The position numbers were made by a program, and so were the translations under genes. From Takakia lepidozioides (lineage: Eukaryota > Streptophyta > Takakiopsida > Takakiales > Takakiaceae), in assembly GCA_030704615.1 (NCBI GenBank), contig CM060732.1:9300001-9364000 (forward strand): 64,000 nucleotides of DNA, in the 5' to 3' direction. This document shows positions 1 to 12,526 of the stretch, piece by piece (position 1 is the first letter of the stretch; every line of letters begins with the position of its first letter). The notes below the pieces were generated by a model that worked only from the letters and a program-made list of their open reading frames with translations, was not told the origin of the DNA and did not search any database.

Positions 1-170
1 CAGACATGGCCACATGGCTCTCTAGATCGCCCTCCTCACAACCTAGGTCTTGGTTAGCATCAATCAATCTGCAGCTCTGGTTTTTAGTGTTGCAACTAGT
101 GGTTCATGCAGTAGTAGCATTTCAGGGCTCCCATGTTTTGTTTTTCATTAAGCTCAGGCTGTTATGTGTC

Positions 171-1416
171 GGGTAAAGCCTCGGCACGAGAGGCCATTAC
201 GGGGTTCGAAGCCAGGTCGATGGCGCAGCCCCAGACCAATGCGCTGTACTGGAAACACGCAGGGCCGAGGACCACGTACTGGCCCGAGGCCTCGGGATAT
301 TTGTAATCTAGGAATAGCCTAAAGAGAGGCCTTGTCCCTACAAGGCAGGGCACATTAATGGGCTTTGTCATTAATGCCAAGAGCAAGGCGCCCCCCACCC
401 GGACCCACCTGCTATTTCCTCGCCACGCCGTACCCAATCCTCGCCATGCATGCGTGCCCTGCCATGCTCCATGCGAGGCCCCATGCCCCATGCTCCATGC
501 GAGGCCCCATGCCCCATGCTCCATGGTCATGTTTGTTATCCATAGATGATTTTAGCGGGATGAGTCTAAAATGGATGAGGTTAGGGGTGTGGTTAGGGTA
601 ACGATTGTTTTGACATTGCTAATTATCTTGGCTCCCAAAGCAAACAGCGAGGTTCTATGGATTGGTGAATGGATTAGTGGAAGCGATTACGAGTAGATTA
701 GATTAGTGAGGTGAGCTTGTGGATCACTAAACACTTCATGTGGTCGTCAAGGTTTCTCTGGCTTATCACTTAAGTGATACAAGATATGTTTAGAGGAAAC
801 CGCGGTCGAGGTTTCCCTGGCATATTACTTAGGTGATATAAGATATGTTTGGAAGAAACCGCGGTCGAGGTTTCCCTGACATATCACTTAAGTGATATAA
901 GATATATCTAGAGGAAACTGCGGTCGAGGTTTCCCTAACATGATGGTATATCTTAATATGTTTGGAGGAAGCGCATTCAAGTTTCCCTAGCATACCACTT
1001 GCATACCATTCACAATGCAAACATAATAAAAAAGAACTCAGCTAGTTTGCAAAGAACTCACTAAGCCAAAAAACTCACTAAGCCCCAAACAAACAAAACC
1101 CTAAACCAGCCACCGCCCTAAAAGACCCCCTAACCTATCCATCCTAAATTCATCCTTAAATTCATCCATGGATAACAAACATGCTATGGAGCATGGGGGA
1201 GGGCTCATAGAGCATGGTAGGGCCCGCATTCATGGTGAGGAGTATGGCGAGCAAGGGGCATGGCGGGCCGAGAGTGTGGGCTGGTTCCTGCATTAACGAT
1301 AGTATGGCTTTATTATAGCCCTTAATGAGGGCCTATCTTGTAGGGACAAGGCTCTCTTTAGGCTAATCCTAGAGTACAAGTATCCGGAGACCCGGCCGAG
1401 GGCTGAGGCTTTACCC
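171..1416. mobile_element. Non-autonomous element with long terminal inverted repeats
   Basis: The segment begins GGGTAAAGCCTCGGC and ends with the near reverse complement GCTGAGGCTTTACCC. The two sides stay related in inverted orientation for several hundred bases: the stretch around 300-360 (TTGTCCCTACAAG) mirrors 1320-1370, and the stretch around 520-600 (GTTTGTTATCCAT) mirrors 1120-1200. There is no convincing coding region inside. The middle holds a 59-bp tandem repeat. I found no clean target duplication. A foldback or MULE-derived element is the likeliest class, but no transposase relationship can be shown. Confidence 0.55.
751..1000. repeat. 59-bp tandem repeat, about 3.5 copies
   Basis: Unit starts fall at 751, 810, 869 and 928, exactly 59 bp apart, and the last unit is degenerate. 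Each unit contains the palindrome TATCACTTAAGTGATA or a variant, and the arms GGAAACC / GGTTTCC around a GCGGTCGA centre. The repeat lies inside the 171-1416 inverted-repeat element. Confidence 0.85.
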
Positions 1417-4309
1417 TGCGTAAAGTATCCGAATATGTACTACATTTATTTGGCGCAATCTGATTGGGCGTGAATTATCCCATATCGATTGCCCATATTC
1501 AGAACCCTGTGGAGGATGTAAACGGGGGCGAGCTGCAAGGGAGTGGAGGCTGGCCTATGGGTGATTACGTCATCCCTGCTTTAACGGAGTACTATTTGGA
1601 GGAGTACGTTACACCCAAATATAACGTACTCCCCAAAGTATAAGGTACTTACCCTAAAATTTGTCCAGATAAGCGTACTCAAACTACAAAGAAAAAAAGT
1701 GATGAGGTTCTTTACGTCTGAAGTTGAGTGTACGCCTGAATGTTTTTTCTGGTCAAGTACCATTCAATGTGTTGTTGCACTTTTCTTGTTGTCAAAGGAG
1801 CACTTCTCTCATTGTTGTCTACTTTTCATTTTGATGAACACTTGAAATTGACGATTTCATCATGGATACCAGACCATGCCTCAAATTCACACCGTCTTGC
1901 TTAAAATAAACTTCATTATTCAGACCTGGCATGCGTATATGTCAAAAAACTATTTTGTATACCATATTCGTACCTAGCTGATCGTTCGGACAGTCTGGCG
2001 AGACGTAGTAGCATGCAGCGATTCATCAGCATGCAAGCCATTGACCAGACTACACAGGCTCATATTTGTAAATTCTCCATTGGCCAAACCTTGATCCCCT
2101 TCCAGAGGTTGAATCACAATCTCAACTTCCTTCACGACGCCCTGATCTTAACCAATTTTCGGGAGCTCGTTCAGCCATGCAGAAATGACAAACTATGGAC
2201 ACCAATTACCTTTAAGCAGACGCAGTGCTTGGAGTGACCACCCGCCAGACACGAGGAGTGAAGACTTTGAGCACTTCGTGCTTATCAACGGTGTAATCCC
2301 CAACAGCCACACACTCCCAGGCCCGCGGCGTGCGCACCTAAAAGCCCACCCGCGTGGCGAGATTGTACTCCCAGGTCCGGGACAGAAAAGTGCCAACAGG
2401 GTATTCACCAAAACACTCGTGCAATCTAGGTTGTAGGATCTTCTAGGACTCAAAGCACTCACCTCCCAAAATCAGAATATCTGCATGTAAACCGTCCACA
2501 TGCGCACCAGTGAGACCGGTCCCGGAATCGTAAGAAGTCACGAGCATCAATCAAAGCTTGCTCTCAAACGCGCACAGGGTTCCACTGCTTGTCACGATAG
2601 ATGGCCTCCCGATGCCGTGTAATGTGAAACAGATCTGTTTCATGGACCCCAGTCTCAATCTTGTCAAACCACTGGGTGTCAGCAGTAGTGACTACACACA
2701 GAGAGTTTCCGAACGTCAAAGCAAAGTCTATTTCCCTACGTTCGCTGTCTCGGATCTAGGTAGTCAAGATCCAGATCATAGCAATTCCCAAAATTATATT
2801 TGTCCGGATCCCCACTCTGCAGAGAACCTGACGACCCCAAACTTTCTGTCCTATGCAGCAAGGACCACTGGTGAGCTTCTTCAGCAGCAAAAACCAGGGC
2901 CTCCGCCACGCTATCCGGAGACTCAGGATGCACAAGTGCAGGCAGACTATCAGACAACAAAACCACAGGGACAGCAAGAGGAGCAACGACACCCACGGGT
3001 ATACTATTTGAAAGCGAGACTACCAGGGAATCAGTGGGAACAAGAACACCTGCAGGCAGGCTCCCAGAAATTGAGACCCCATGAGCAACAATGGGAGCAA
3101 CAACACCCGGACTCAACGTCAGCGAAATCGTGAGCTACAACTTCACAACATCCCCTCGTCTGGAGGCGGAACACTCAGATATCACAGCAGCCATGGCTAA
3201 GGCAGATCAACGAAATACAAGCAAGAGCGCGGGAGATCAACGCGGCAAAAATTCGCAGAGAGAGAGAATGGAGTGGGCCGCCATCGCTTAATCTGTCTTA
3301 TGCCCCAGACCCTCACACCTCGATTAGAGTTAATCAATAGAGCCGCCGCCCTAAATGAAACCACATCCACTATGTGCGTACCCGGCGCATCTCCACCATG
3401 TTTTGAGCAGGAAGAATATGCGGTGCTCCTCACCGGTGACGCTCAAGAAGGTAAGGGGGAATAGATCAAAAGAGCTTGCGTCGCGCGTAGTGAGGTACCA
3501 AAGCACGTAGAGGACAACACATAGGATACTGATGGCCCAGCGGCCAGCCACACTGGACGCAACTCCCACAGTGCGGGGCCTCGGCGCGCAGCTGTCTCAT
3601 AGCGTCCCGAGGCTGCCGCTGCAGCGTCCGCCCGACGCATTTTCAAGTGGCGTCGAGCTTTGCGTCCGTCCGCAAAACGCACGTCCCGGGCCCCTCGGCG
3701 CATACGAGATCATGACACCTGTCGAAGGTGAAGTCATTTCCAGATTAGTAAATACGTGGGCTGTTGGATGGGCCACGATCTCAACCACCCTTATGTATGC
3801 CACGTTCAAACCGTGACGTTGGCCTGTGTGGCCGCGACGCTGCGTCCGTCTACCTGCGACGCAAGGCTATCCGTCCTCCCAACGCGCCCTGCGTCCAGTG
3901 TGGCCCTGCTATGAGACTCATTCATCCACTGGCAGCATACATTTAGAGAACAAGAATGTACACCTTCCATACATCAATTCACCAAAAGACCTTTTTCCGA
4001 GTTCTGCCTAACTTTATACACCAAATCAGGGGTTAAGTCCCAGGCCACGTGCCTGTACATCAGAGGGCAGCCAGATTGCCAGTAAGATCTCACCCTTGAA
4101 GCACCGACGGTGCAGATGCAGCCGTGATGTCTTAGGTTACCCGTATGCCAACGTATGTACAACGGCCAGCTACATACGGCCAGTACTCTACTGCTCTCTC
4201 ATAATTAGAGCCTTGACATATCGGGACCAGTTTGGTATGAGAATACCATTTCCGGTACAACACTGGGTATGTCACTATATGAGGCCTCTCATTTTAAGAT
4301 AATAGGGTC
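1417..4309. other. No recognisable gene; intergenic or decayed sequence
   Basis: Open frames exist on both strands at 2558-3133 (plus, Gln-rich) and 2736-3116 (minus, Val/Ser/Leu-rich), but they overlap each other, have biased composition and match no family I know. The stretch 3530-3910 is GC-rich with scattered GCGTCC / GGACGC motifs. Nothing here supports a functional gene. Confidence 0.5.
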
Positions 4310-4630
4310 TTCAATGGGGCCGGTGGGCCCCGCGCACGGACGCCCGGCTCCCCAGCACCCCGCCCGCCCCGCCCGCCGCTGCGCGCAGTCGCCCAGCCGC
4401 GGGCGCGGCTGCAGCAACCGCGCCCGCGCCCCCGTCCGCCGCGCGGCCAGTCCCCCGTCCATGAGTCCGCTGCCCTCCAGTCTGCTAGTCCGCTAGTCTG
4501 CCCGTCAGTCCGATGCTGGCCAGTCCGCTGCCCAGCAGTCTGCCAGTCTGCCCGTCAGTCCGATGCTGGCCAGTCCGCTGCCCAGGAGTCTGCCAGTCCG
4601 CCAGTCTGCCCGCCAGTCTGCTGGCCACGC
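4310..4630. repeat. GC-rich low-complexity tract with a 50-bp tandem repeat
   Basis: The first part is a C/G-rich run (CCCGCCCGCCCC type). From about 4450 it becomes iterated CAGTCYGCC motifs, including two nearly identical 50-bp units at 4501-4550 and 4551-4600. No coding evidence. Confidence 0.8.
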
Positions 4631-4633
4631 CAT

Positions 4634-4972
4634 GTAAAACCGCGGAATACTCTATACAGGCCAGTATGCGACGTCATTTTGCAGTGGTATACTGGATTTC
4701 CCGTTGCACGGTCACTTATTTCCATGAGCGGATGTAAAAAACCATGAGCGGACTTGTTACTGACGACATATCTTCGCCGCATTACATGATCTGGAACGTC
4801 CAAAAACGGCAAGGTCAAATTAAAAATTATTATTTTAATACTTGTTTAATCTGCCGCATTTCCAAATTTGGAGGAGTCCGCTCATGAAATCCGCGTATCT
4901 TAGACTTCGGCTCACCGCTCATGCGGCTCATGGCTCATGGCTCATGGTTTCTGCTCATGAAATAGTAAACCT
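4634..4972 (-). mobile_element. Solo terminal arm of the element A family, inverted
   Basis: About 340 bp are nearly identical to the reverse complement of element A's left end (28448-28800). The arm ends with the A terminus, reading CTCATGAAATAGTAAACCT, and contains the same CATGAGC clusters. The matching interior lies to its left, but that side is the unrelated 50-bp repeat, so only the arm survives. It is either a truncated sister copy or a broken-off end of copy 1 moved by rearrangement. Confidence 0.8.
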
Positions 4973-6528
4973 CCCTCCAAGGCCCCATGCAAGCCTTCAC
5001 AGGGTCCGCCAGTGCCTCCTTACGTCCACCAGCCATTCCTCAAAATGGAACCACCTCAGGAAACCACGCCATTCACTGAAGGTTAAAAAATGGAGCAAAT
5101 AGAGGTACATATAGGCCCCAACAACATTCTATCCAAAGGAATTGCCTGCAGGTTGGTCTCCCCCATAGTTAAGAATTGGGCTGAAAACCCGAAAAGATTA
5201 CATGCAGGGGAATAATCCCCTTTGTTAAAATGCAACAGGGAGGCAATTCCGACTTTTCTACCGGATCAGCTAGCTCAAAACCGTTGTTCTTCAGAGCCCA
5301 GCCTCCCCATCAAGGTCCCACGAAACGAGTGAAAACAGATTTTTTTTTTAAATTTAAATTTTATATTTTTATATATTTTTTATTTTTCACTTTGACTGTT
5401 CGCGGCCTTCCGTGGCTCCAACCGCCACGACTCCTCACGGCCCGCCCTAGGCACTCGTTGGCCACGGGCTGCCCCGTGATAACCCGTGGTACCACGCCCA
5501 CGAGCCTTCACGGTCCGCCATCCCCACGATTTGGTCACCGTGCCAACCCGTGGTGTCCGCACCACGGCTTCCCACGGTCACGGTCAACGGTCACGGTCAA
5601 CAGTTCCCTGCATTCCCAGGAACTCCACATAAGTTCCCATGCGTTCCCGATCGCTCTCGGGACGTTCCCACGCGTTCCCGAGCTCTCCCGAGCTGGGGTT
5701 TGCTCCTGCACCTGCTGCCGCTGAGCTATGGCTTCTGCGGAGCCATCAGCCCCGTCGCCCTGACTCCTGAGCTCTCACGGCCCACTAGAAGCGCCCCCAA
5801 CTCAACAAGCAAGCTATATGCTGCCCAACAAGCTCCATTTTCTTCATGAAGCTCACAAAAACAAATCTGAAAAATACACACCCTTACAACCTTGGTGTAC
5901 CTGCAGTTCTACTGCACATTCCCTAGCTCTAGGACGCCTAGTTGCTGCCCTTCCAGCCCCACTCTCGCCACTCCAAGAGCCCTTACAGTGCTAGAGTTTC
6001 AGATTGAAACTTCCAACTCAAGCACATGCTTCACAAGTGCACTGATTTGCACACAAGAGGGACCAGCCCCCTCTCTTCACTCATACCTCTTCATGAGCTT
6101 GGAGCTGAAGCTCCCAACAGGCTGCGATGCATCCCCTCGCAGCTCCACTATTCGGCTGCTCCTCATCTACCCGCAACAACTAGTTTCGGGCAGAGATATC
6201 TGGAGCTGATCATATCATCTCCAACCTGCAACATGGTAGCTTCCCATGCGCAGCCCACATTCCTGTAGCTCCTTAACTCGGCCTGCAGCTGAAGAAGACG
6301 ACCACCAGTTTGCCCACTCGTGGCCAGCATCTCCTCCGCTTCACACTAGAATCGCATACTCAGTTGCCATAGCATTAAGCTATGCAACACTGACCGCCTC
6401 TCTATCCATTACAAACCTGCAACCTATTCGCCTTTGCACTCTATCTGCTTTGGATAGGCTCATGTACGGAGCAGCTTCTGGCCATGAACAAGCCCCTCTT
6501 CCATGGCACGGGAAGGAGGATGCACAGA
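4973..6528. other. No recognisable gene; AT-rich tract and CGTGG palindromes
   Basis: An AT-rich stretch (5340-5395) is followed by a CCACG/CGTGG-rich stretch with short palindromes such as CGTGGTACCACG (5483-5494) and CCGTGGTG...CACCACGG (about 5548-5566). Open frames have biased composition (Ser/Pro/Leu) and no recognisable domain. It could be LTR or UTR sequence of an unknown element. Confidence 0.45.
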
Positions 6529-6530
6529 GA

Positions 6531-9500
6531 GTTGTGGAATTACAACGGAGTCTCTTTAGGTACACGTAGTACAAATGCTTGCAAGGGCAGTATGATGCCC
6601 CCTTGTTCGCCATGATCTGGAAGTCGGTGCAATTGCAGGTGGGTAATTCTGAAATGGTGATGGTGTACACCTCATTGTGAACAGCTGAGCCCGCCGTGGC
6701 CATTTGATACACACGCCCGAATCCTGGTGGGGACACTTCTGTCGAGCTCTGGATTGTACAGTTCATCCGAAGTGCATTCCCCATCCTTGTCTCGTTCACT
6801 TTTGAGGGAGGTCGCCGCCTCTTCGGTTTCCCCCAACGGTGTGTAGGATGCTTAGAGCTGTCGTGTCCCATTGTTCTTGCTCTCACAGGGGTCGGTGGTG
6901 GAGGCTGTGGAAGCGGAAATGGTTGTCTGGGGACGTCAGTGCGCTGCACCATCCGAAATCCTGCGGCGGTAAGGGCGTCGGCCTCAACCTGACTCAGATC
7001 GCAGCCTGGTTCCACCGGCCACACCGGGGGAGCCTCTGGCATTGTTTGTATGCCGTACTTGGGCTTTCCATACACGCAAGTCATAATGTCGTGCCTGCAG
7101 AACCAGAACTGTGTGGTTGTCGCCTCCGCAAACTTTGCATGGACAAATCTTCCTGTAAAAGTAGGAGCAGGGACAGCCCCATCTGGATTCCTCCTTATCA
7201 TCTCTAAACAACGTTGCCGTGTATCCACACGAATTGCGGAACACCTTCCTCGAAACGACGGCTTTGTGCGAGCAATTCTCCACTGTGAGGCAGAATCTTC
7301 GAGTTTCCACCTGTTTCTTCGTCAAAGAAAGCCTCCGGGATGTTAACAGACATGGATCGAAAGCATGACGGACACCCCTGTGTGTGACGAAGACCAGTAG
7401 CACGAAAATTGCTGATGGTGTTCGTGTACGATATGTCCTCTGTGCGGGGAAGCTGAGGTGCCTCAATCCCACCTGCTTCCACTTTCTCTCCAAAGGAGGG
7501 CGGAGAAACGAGACGGATTGGACTGGCACAACGCATCATCCATTCATTGTCTCCAGCCAAGCTCTTGCGGGTTCTTTCAAGTGTGCACATTGCAAAGAAC
7601 CACCGACGTGCATGTCCATGTGCAGAGCCAAGCAATATTACGTAATCCATTTGCTCCCGGACTTGACTAGAGCTTGCATACACGTTGGGGTCCACTGCCA
7701 CCCCTTGGCAAGAGGCAACATGCGTGAGGCTGTGCAGGAAGCACACGACATCATAAAAGAGGAGGTGAAATTGAGCCCCGGAGCCAGACCAAAGCAGATT
7801 CAGCTGAAGGCAGCCCACAAGATTGCTCTTGGCAAAATCATGTCTGAAGATGGTTCCGACCGAGAGCCCTTGACCGAAGACGAGATGCGTGACCTCTTGG
7901 AGTCCGTCTCGCACGTTTGTAGTCCGAATGTGCGGAATCACATCGTATCTTGCAAGCAGGAGTTTGGCAGGGGGTCGGACATGTACTCAATCCTGGAGGT
8001 GAAACGAATGACTGGATATGACTACATCCAAGGTAGCAGGTTTCTAGGGCAAGGCAGCGAATCCGATCGTTGTTACATTTTCAAAATGTCGACGTGTGGG
8101 CCTGGGAGTGGAGTCGACTTGGTCACTCGCATGACAACTGGAAACTTGTCGAATGCTTGGGTGATGTTTGATCACATCAAGCGAATTACAAACCATCAGT
8201 GGGTGACTATGGGTGCGCATGTTTATGACTATCACTCCAAGAGGCTCATGACGATTGCAATCTGCGAGATGAAAGGGGAGGACACACAGTCCGAGATGCA
8301 TCTGTGGGAGGGCATAAACGAGCAGATGGCAAGGGCGGGATTGCCAGAGCCCAATTTCAGGGGATTCATGGCAGACAACGCTCAGGCCAACTGGGCAGCG
8401 GTGCGGCGTGTGTACGGTGAGGACCCCAATGTTCCAATGGAGGGGAAAGAGAGATCCTGTGGATTCCATTGGATGCAGAGTCTATCCCACTACACTACCA
8501 AATTTGTTGCTAGCTCATTCCAGGCTGAACACCGTGTCCTTTGTACGGCGTGGAAGGATGCACCCACATTTGATGACGCGGAGGTTAAGTTTGCTATCAT
8601 CGAGGCTTGGTGGAACACGTCAGGTGCAGTGGAGACAACCAATCTGGGAGCATTGCACAGCTGGTTGGGGTGGGGGCATTTTCGGTATCGACAGTTCGGA
8701 CAGTACATGCGGGAGGTAGGCTGCTGTCAATTTCGTTCATTTGTCTTTTTGTTACGGACATTTCGATTGGTCCCTCACCATTGTTTGTGTCCTTCTAGGA
8801 GTGGTGCTTGGATTCCGACACGGACATGCCGAACACGAATATGGCAGAATCGGTCCACTCCTCCTGGCGAGCGTCTTCTGCCGCACATCTGGTGGACGTA
8901 GTGACGGCCACAACGGAGGACATCGACAGAGCAATCATGCAGCAAGCCACGTACTACAAGTTCCTGAGCGGCAAACAATGGGGCTTTGGGCCGGACAGGG
9001 AGGAATTGTTGGTACGAACAGCTTCGAGGTCCAAGAATCCACTGAAATGGGCGACAGCATTGCGAGAGAAGATCAAAGGGACGCCTCTGCACCGCAGAGG
9101 TGAACACCTAGAGGGGGACGTCCGGACTCGCCCTGTCAGGCGGAGGATTGAAGAGGAACCCGGGTGCGAAGAGGATTCCTGGAGATCTGACAGGAACATT
9201 CGGACAGCACCTCGAGGTCCCGTCATGTTGCCGCACAATGTGTCTTCCAGCAGTGGAAGCCCAAGAAATTCCAGATCGCCGTCGCCTTCAACCGGGGATT
9301 TCGTGCAACAAATTCCCACCGCTCCCTTGCCCCACATTCCGCCCGTTGTTATGCAGTATGGCCAAGCCATTGTGGAGACGACACGACTTCGGGAGGCAGA
9401 AACGTTACCTTTCTGACTGGGAATTTGGCATAGTCGAGAGCAGCCAGCTCGGAGCGAGAACCATCGAGGTGATGTTGTCGTAGGAGCTGCACAATGGACC

Positions 9501-10044
9501 GGGTTGGAGTTATGCTCGAGGGCACATGCGTAGCACCTACAGAGACGTCCATGCCGGATTTGAACGACCGTGTGGAGGACATGGGTACCTCAATGCAATC
9601 ATCTTCCTCGTCGGAAATGTCGAATACGTCCACACGAGAAGCTATGGAGGGTCTTGACGGTCCAGGTCGGGAATGATTATCGTTGCATACCTCTCTGTTG
9701 GCAGTGGCCGCCTCTCGGTTTCCGGACTCCTTTGTGGATGGTGTGGGCAACGACTGATTCGGAAAGGGAATGGGCATTCCCACAGCTCGGTACAGGATGG
9801 TGTCTGACGGGGGAACGTGCCATTCGATTCCGCAACCTCCGTCGTTACCTAGCACGACAATGGTCTCGTCAACCTGTCCAGGAACATCCTTCTTTTCTTC
9901 TTCCAAATAAACTGTGCCCGGTTTGAGCTTGAATTTGGAACAAAGGTAAGTTTCAGTCACTCTGCAAAGTCCTCCCTCGTTTGGGATCCAGGCTCTCCCA
10001 AGTTGCGGAGGACAGCAAACTATAGCGTAGGAATTCGGAGCCAT
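6531..10044 (-). pseudogene. MULE transposase, copy 1, broken by an internal inversion
   Basis: This is the same gene as the intact transposase of element A. The N-terminal part (start at 10044, reading MAPNSYAIV) runs on the minus strand to about 9384, and the C-terminal part with the SWIM zinc finger is on the minus strand from about 7294 to 6531. The segment between, about 7295-9383, is flipped, so the zinc-ribbon, DDE domain, intron and post-catalytic region read on the plus strand. A few bases were lost at both breakpoints compared with element A. The flipped piece keeps open frames, including an 83-bp intron at about 8717-8799, so the inversion is recent. The 3' end stops at the copy 1 boundary before the native stop. 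It cannot encode a functional transposase. Confidence 0.92.
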
Positions 10045-10472
10045 CGAACACCGCACGGAGTTGGCAAGTGCGAGGTTCAGTATAGCGACAGACCAAGGCT
10101 CACAGGCACCATCTAAGTGGATCTGCGGAGTCCATCGACGATTGGAAGTCGCACATTGAAGTGGAAAGTATTGTTCAAGCCACATGCATGAAGGTGGGAG
10201 GTTTGATTCCATAGCCAGTGAGTATGACAATGATGGCCGATTCGGCGACGAAATAACATCTCCTGACAGTTTCTCCTGAGGGTGGATCCAGCAGTATTCT
10301 CGGTGCAGACAGGAACGTTCGCACTGACAAGTGCCAGGACTGCTGGTTAAAACGGTCAGACAACCAAGTTGTGCTCATCAAGACTGGCCGCAATTGTGTT
10401 GTTTCGGAACAATGCAACCCATTCAGGTTCCAGATTTCCCGTCCCGAGTGATTCTTTCGATTGCTGGTGGAC

Positions 10473-12177
10473 GGAAATACGGCGCCGCATTTCCGTATTG
10501 CATCTTGGTCATGCACCAGAACGACGGAAATGCGGCACCGAGTTTCCGTCCGGGGGAAACCTTTATACTCTCCAGAACGGAAATGCGGTAACGCATTTCC
10601 ATCCAGCAAGCACGGTATGTGAAGGTCGAACGGAAATGCGGTACCGCATTTCCGTTCTGATTGAGATTTATGAACAACGGGAACAGAAATGCGGCACCGC
10701 ATTTCCGTCCGAGTCGCACTTTTCCGACATTTCAGAACGGAAAAGCGGCGCCGCATTTCCATTTTGTATCTGATGCATGGAGCTGAGGGATTGAAATGCT
10801 GCAGCACATTTCCGTCCTTAAAAGACATTCATACTCTCCAGAACGGAAATGCGGTACCGCATTTTCATTCAACAAGCACGGTATGTGAAGGTGGAACGGA
10901 AATGCGGTACCGCATTTCCGTTCTGATTGAGATTTATGAACAACGGGAACAGAAATGCGGCACCGCATTTCCGTCCGAGTCGCACTTTTCGACATTCCAG
11001 AACGGAAATGCGGCGCCGCATTTCCATTTTGTATCTGATGCATGGAGCCGAGTGCGATTCCGACAGCTTCATACAGCGCAATTCCGACCGCTTGAGACAT
11101 TCATACTATCCAGAACGGAAATGCGGCAACGCATTTCCGTTCTGACTGAAAATCGTGAACCATCTGAACTAAAATGCGGCACCGTATTTCCATCCGAGTC
11201 GCACCTACCAACATTCCAGAACGGAAATGCGGTACCGCATTTCCGTTCTGACTGAAAATCGTGAACCGTTGGAACTGAAATGCGGCAGCGCATTTCCATC
11301 TGAGTCGCACCTCCCAACATTCCAGAACTGAATGTATTAGATTCAAAAGGGAAATGCGGCACCGCATTTCCGTTCTGATGAAATATCCTGAAACATCGGA
11401 ACTGAAATGCGGTACCGCATTTCCGTCGGAGTCGCACCTTCCGACATTCCAAAACGGAAATGCGGCGCCGCATTTCCGTTTTGTATGTGAGGCATGGAGC
11501 TGTGGAACGAAAATGCGGCACGGCATTTCCGCCAGCGTCAGACGTTAATACTCTACAGAACGGAAATGCGGTACCGCATTTCCATTCTGACTGAAAATCG
11601 TGCGCAACGGGAACAGAAATCCGGCACCGCATTTCCGTTCGAGTCGCACCTTCCGACATTCTAGAACGGAAATGCGGCGCCGCATTTCTGTTTTCTATAT
11701 TGGGCCTGGAGCTGTGCTACGAAAATGTGTTGCCGCATTTCCATCCATGTGAGACCTTCAAACTTTCCGGACCGGAAATGCAGCACCGCATTTCTGTCCA
11801 GGTGAGACCTCTATACTTTCCCGAACGGAAATGTGGCACGGCATTTCCATTCATCATCTAACGTATGTGAAGTGGGAACGGAAATGCGGTACCGCATTTC
11901 CGTTCACATTGAAAATCATGAACCACGGGAACTGAAATGTTGTGCCTCATTCCCGTCCCAATCGCACCTTTCGACATTCCAGAACGGAAATGCGGCGCCG
12001 CATTTCCCTTTTGAATCTCATACTTGGAGCTGTGGGACGGAAATGCGGCACCGTATTTCCGTTCAACAACTAAGGTATGTGAAGGTGGAACGGAAATGCG
12101 GTGCCGCATTTTCTTCCAACAAGTACGGATGTGTAGCTTCGTGATGGTACTTAACGGAAATGCGGCGCCGCATTCGC
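10473..12177. repeat. Palindrome array of copy 1 (53-bp period)
   Basis: About 32 positions at 53-bp intervals carry the palindrome GAAATGCGGYRCCGCATTTC or a degenerate form. The spacers are themselves related in a higher-order pattern. The layout matches element A's central array except that A has one extra 53-bp unit near its start and an extra block of about 201 bp further in. It lies between the divergent transposase and methyltransferase genes. Confidence 0.95.
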
Positions 12178-12526
12178 ATTTTCGCTCCAACTGATCAGAC
12201 GCTGGGACGGAAATACCTTGAAATGTGAACACGTGGAGCAACGGAATTGCTGCACATGTCGGCACTCTATGTGACTGAAGGGGCATGAGGCGGCGCGGCC
12301 TGACCGTTCGATAATGATGTTTGTTTTTCGGACGGCAGGCGTACCCTCAACGTTTCGAATTTCGTAATGACGCAAACTCCACGAGGAGACACTTTCGTCC
12401 AACCCTTTCGAACCCAAGTGGTGCATCACCGCCGTTTCATCTACTTTTGTCGTGTCTCCTCAGTCACCCCTCTCGCGCCCTTTCCATCTGCACTCTTTGG
12501 CCCTTTTCCCTCTCTCTGTTCTTCTT

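Noticed and set aside
162-530. 122-aa minus-strand open frame with repeated GHGA and MEHG residues
   Set aside because: It is a translation of a CCATGC-type simple repeat within the inverted-repeat element.
2558-3133. 191-aa Gln-rich open frame as a gene
   Set aside because: A minus-strand open frame of similar length overlaps it, composition is biased, and neither has a recognisable domain or start context.
10420-12290. Many open frames across the arrays with MRRRISV and CGTAFPF repeats
   Set aside because: These are the palindrome translated in different frames on both strands. They have no domain and differ only as the spacer does.
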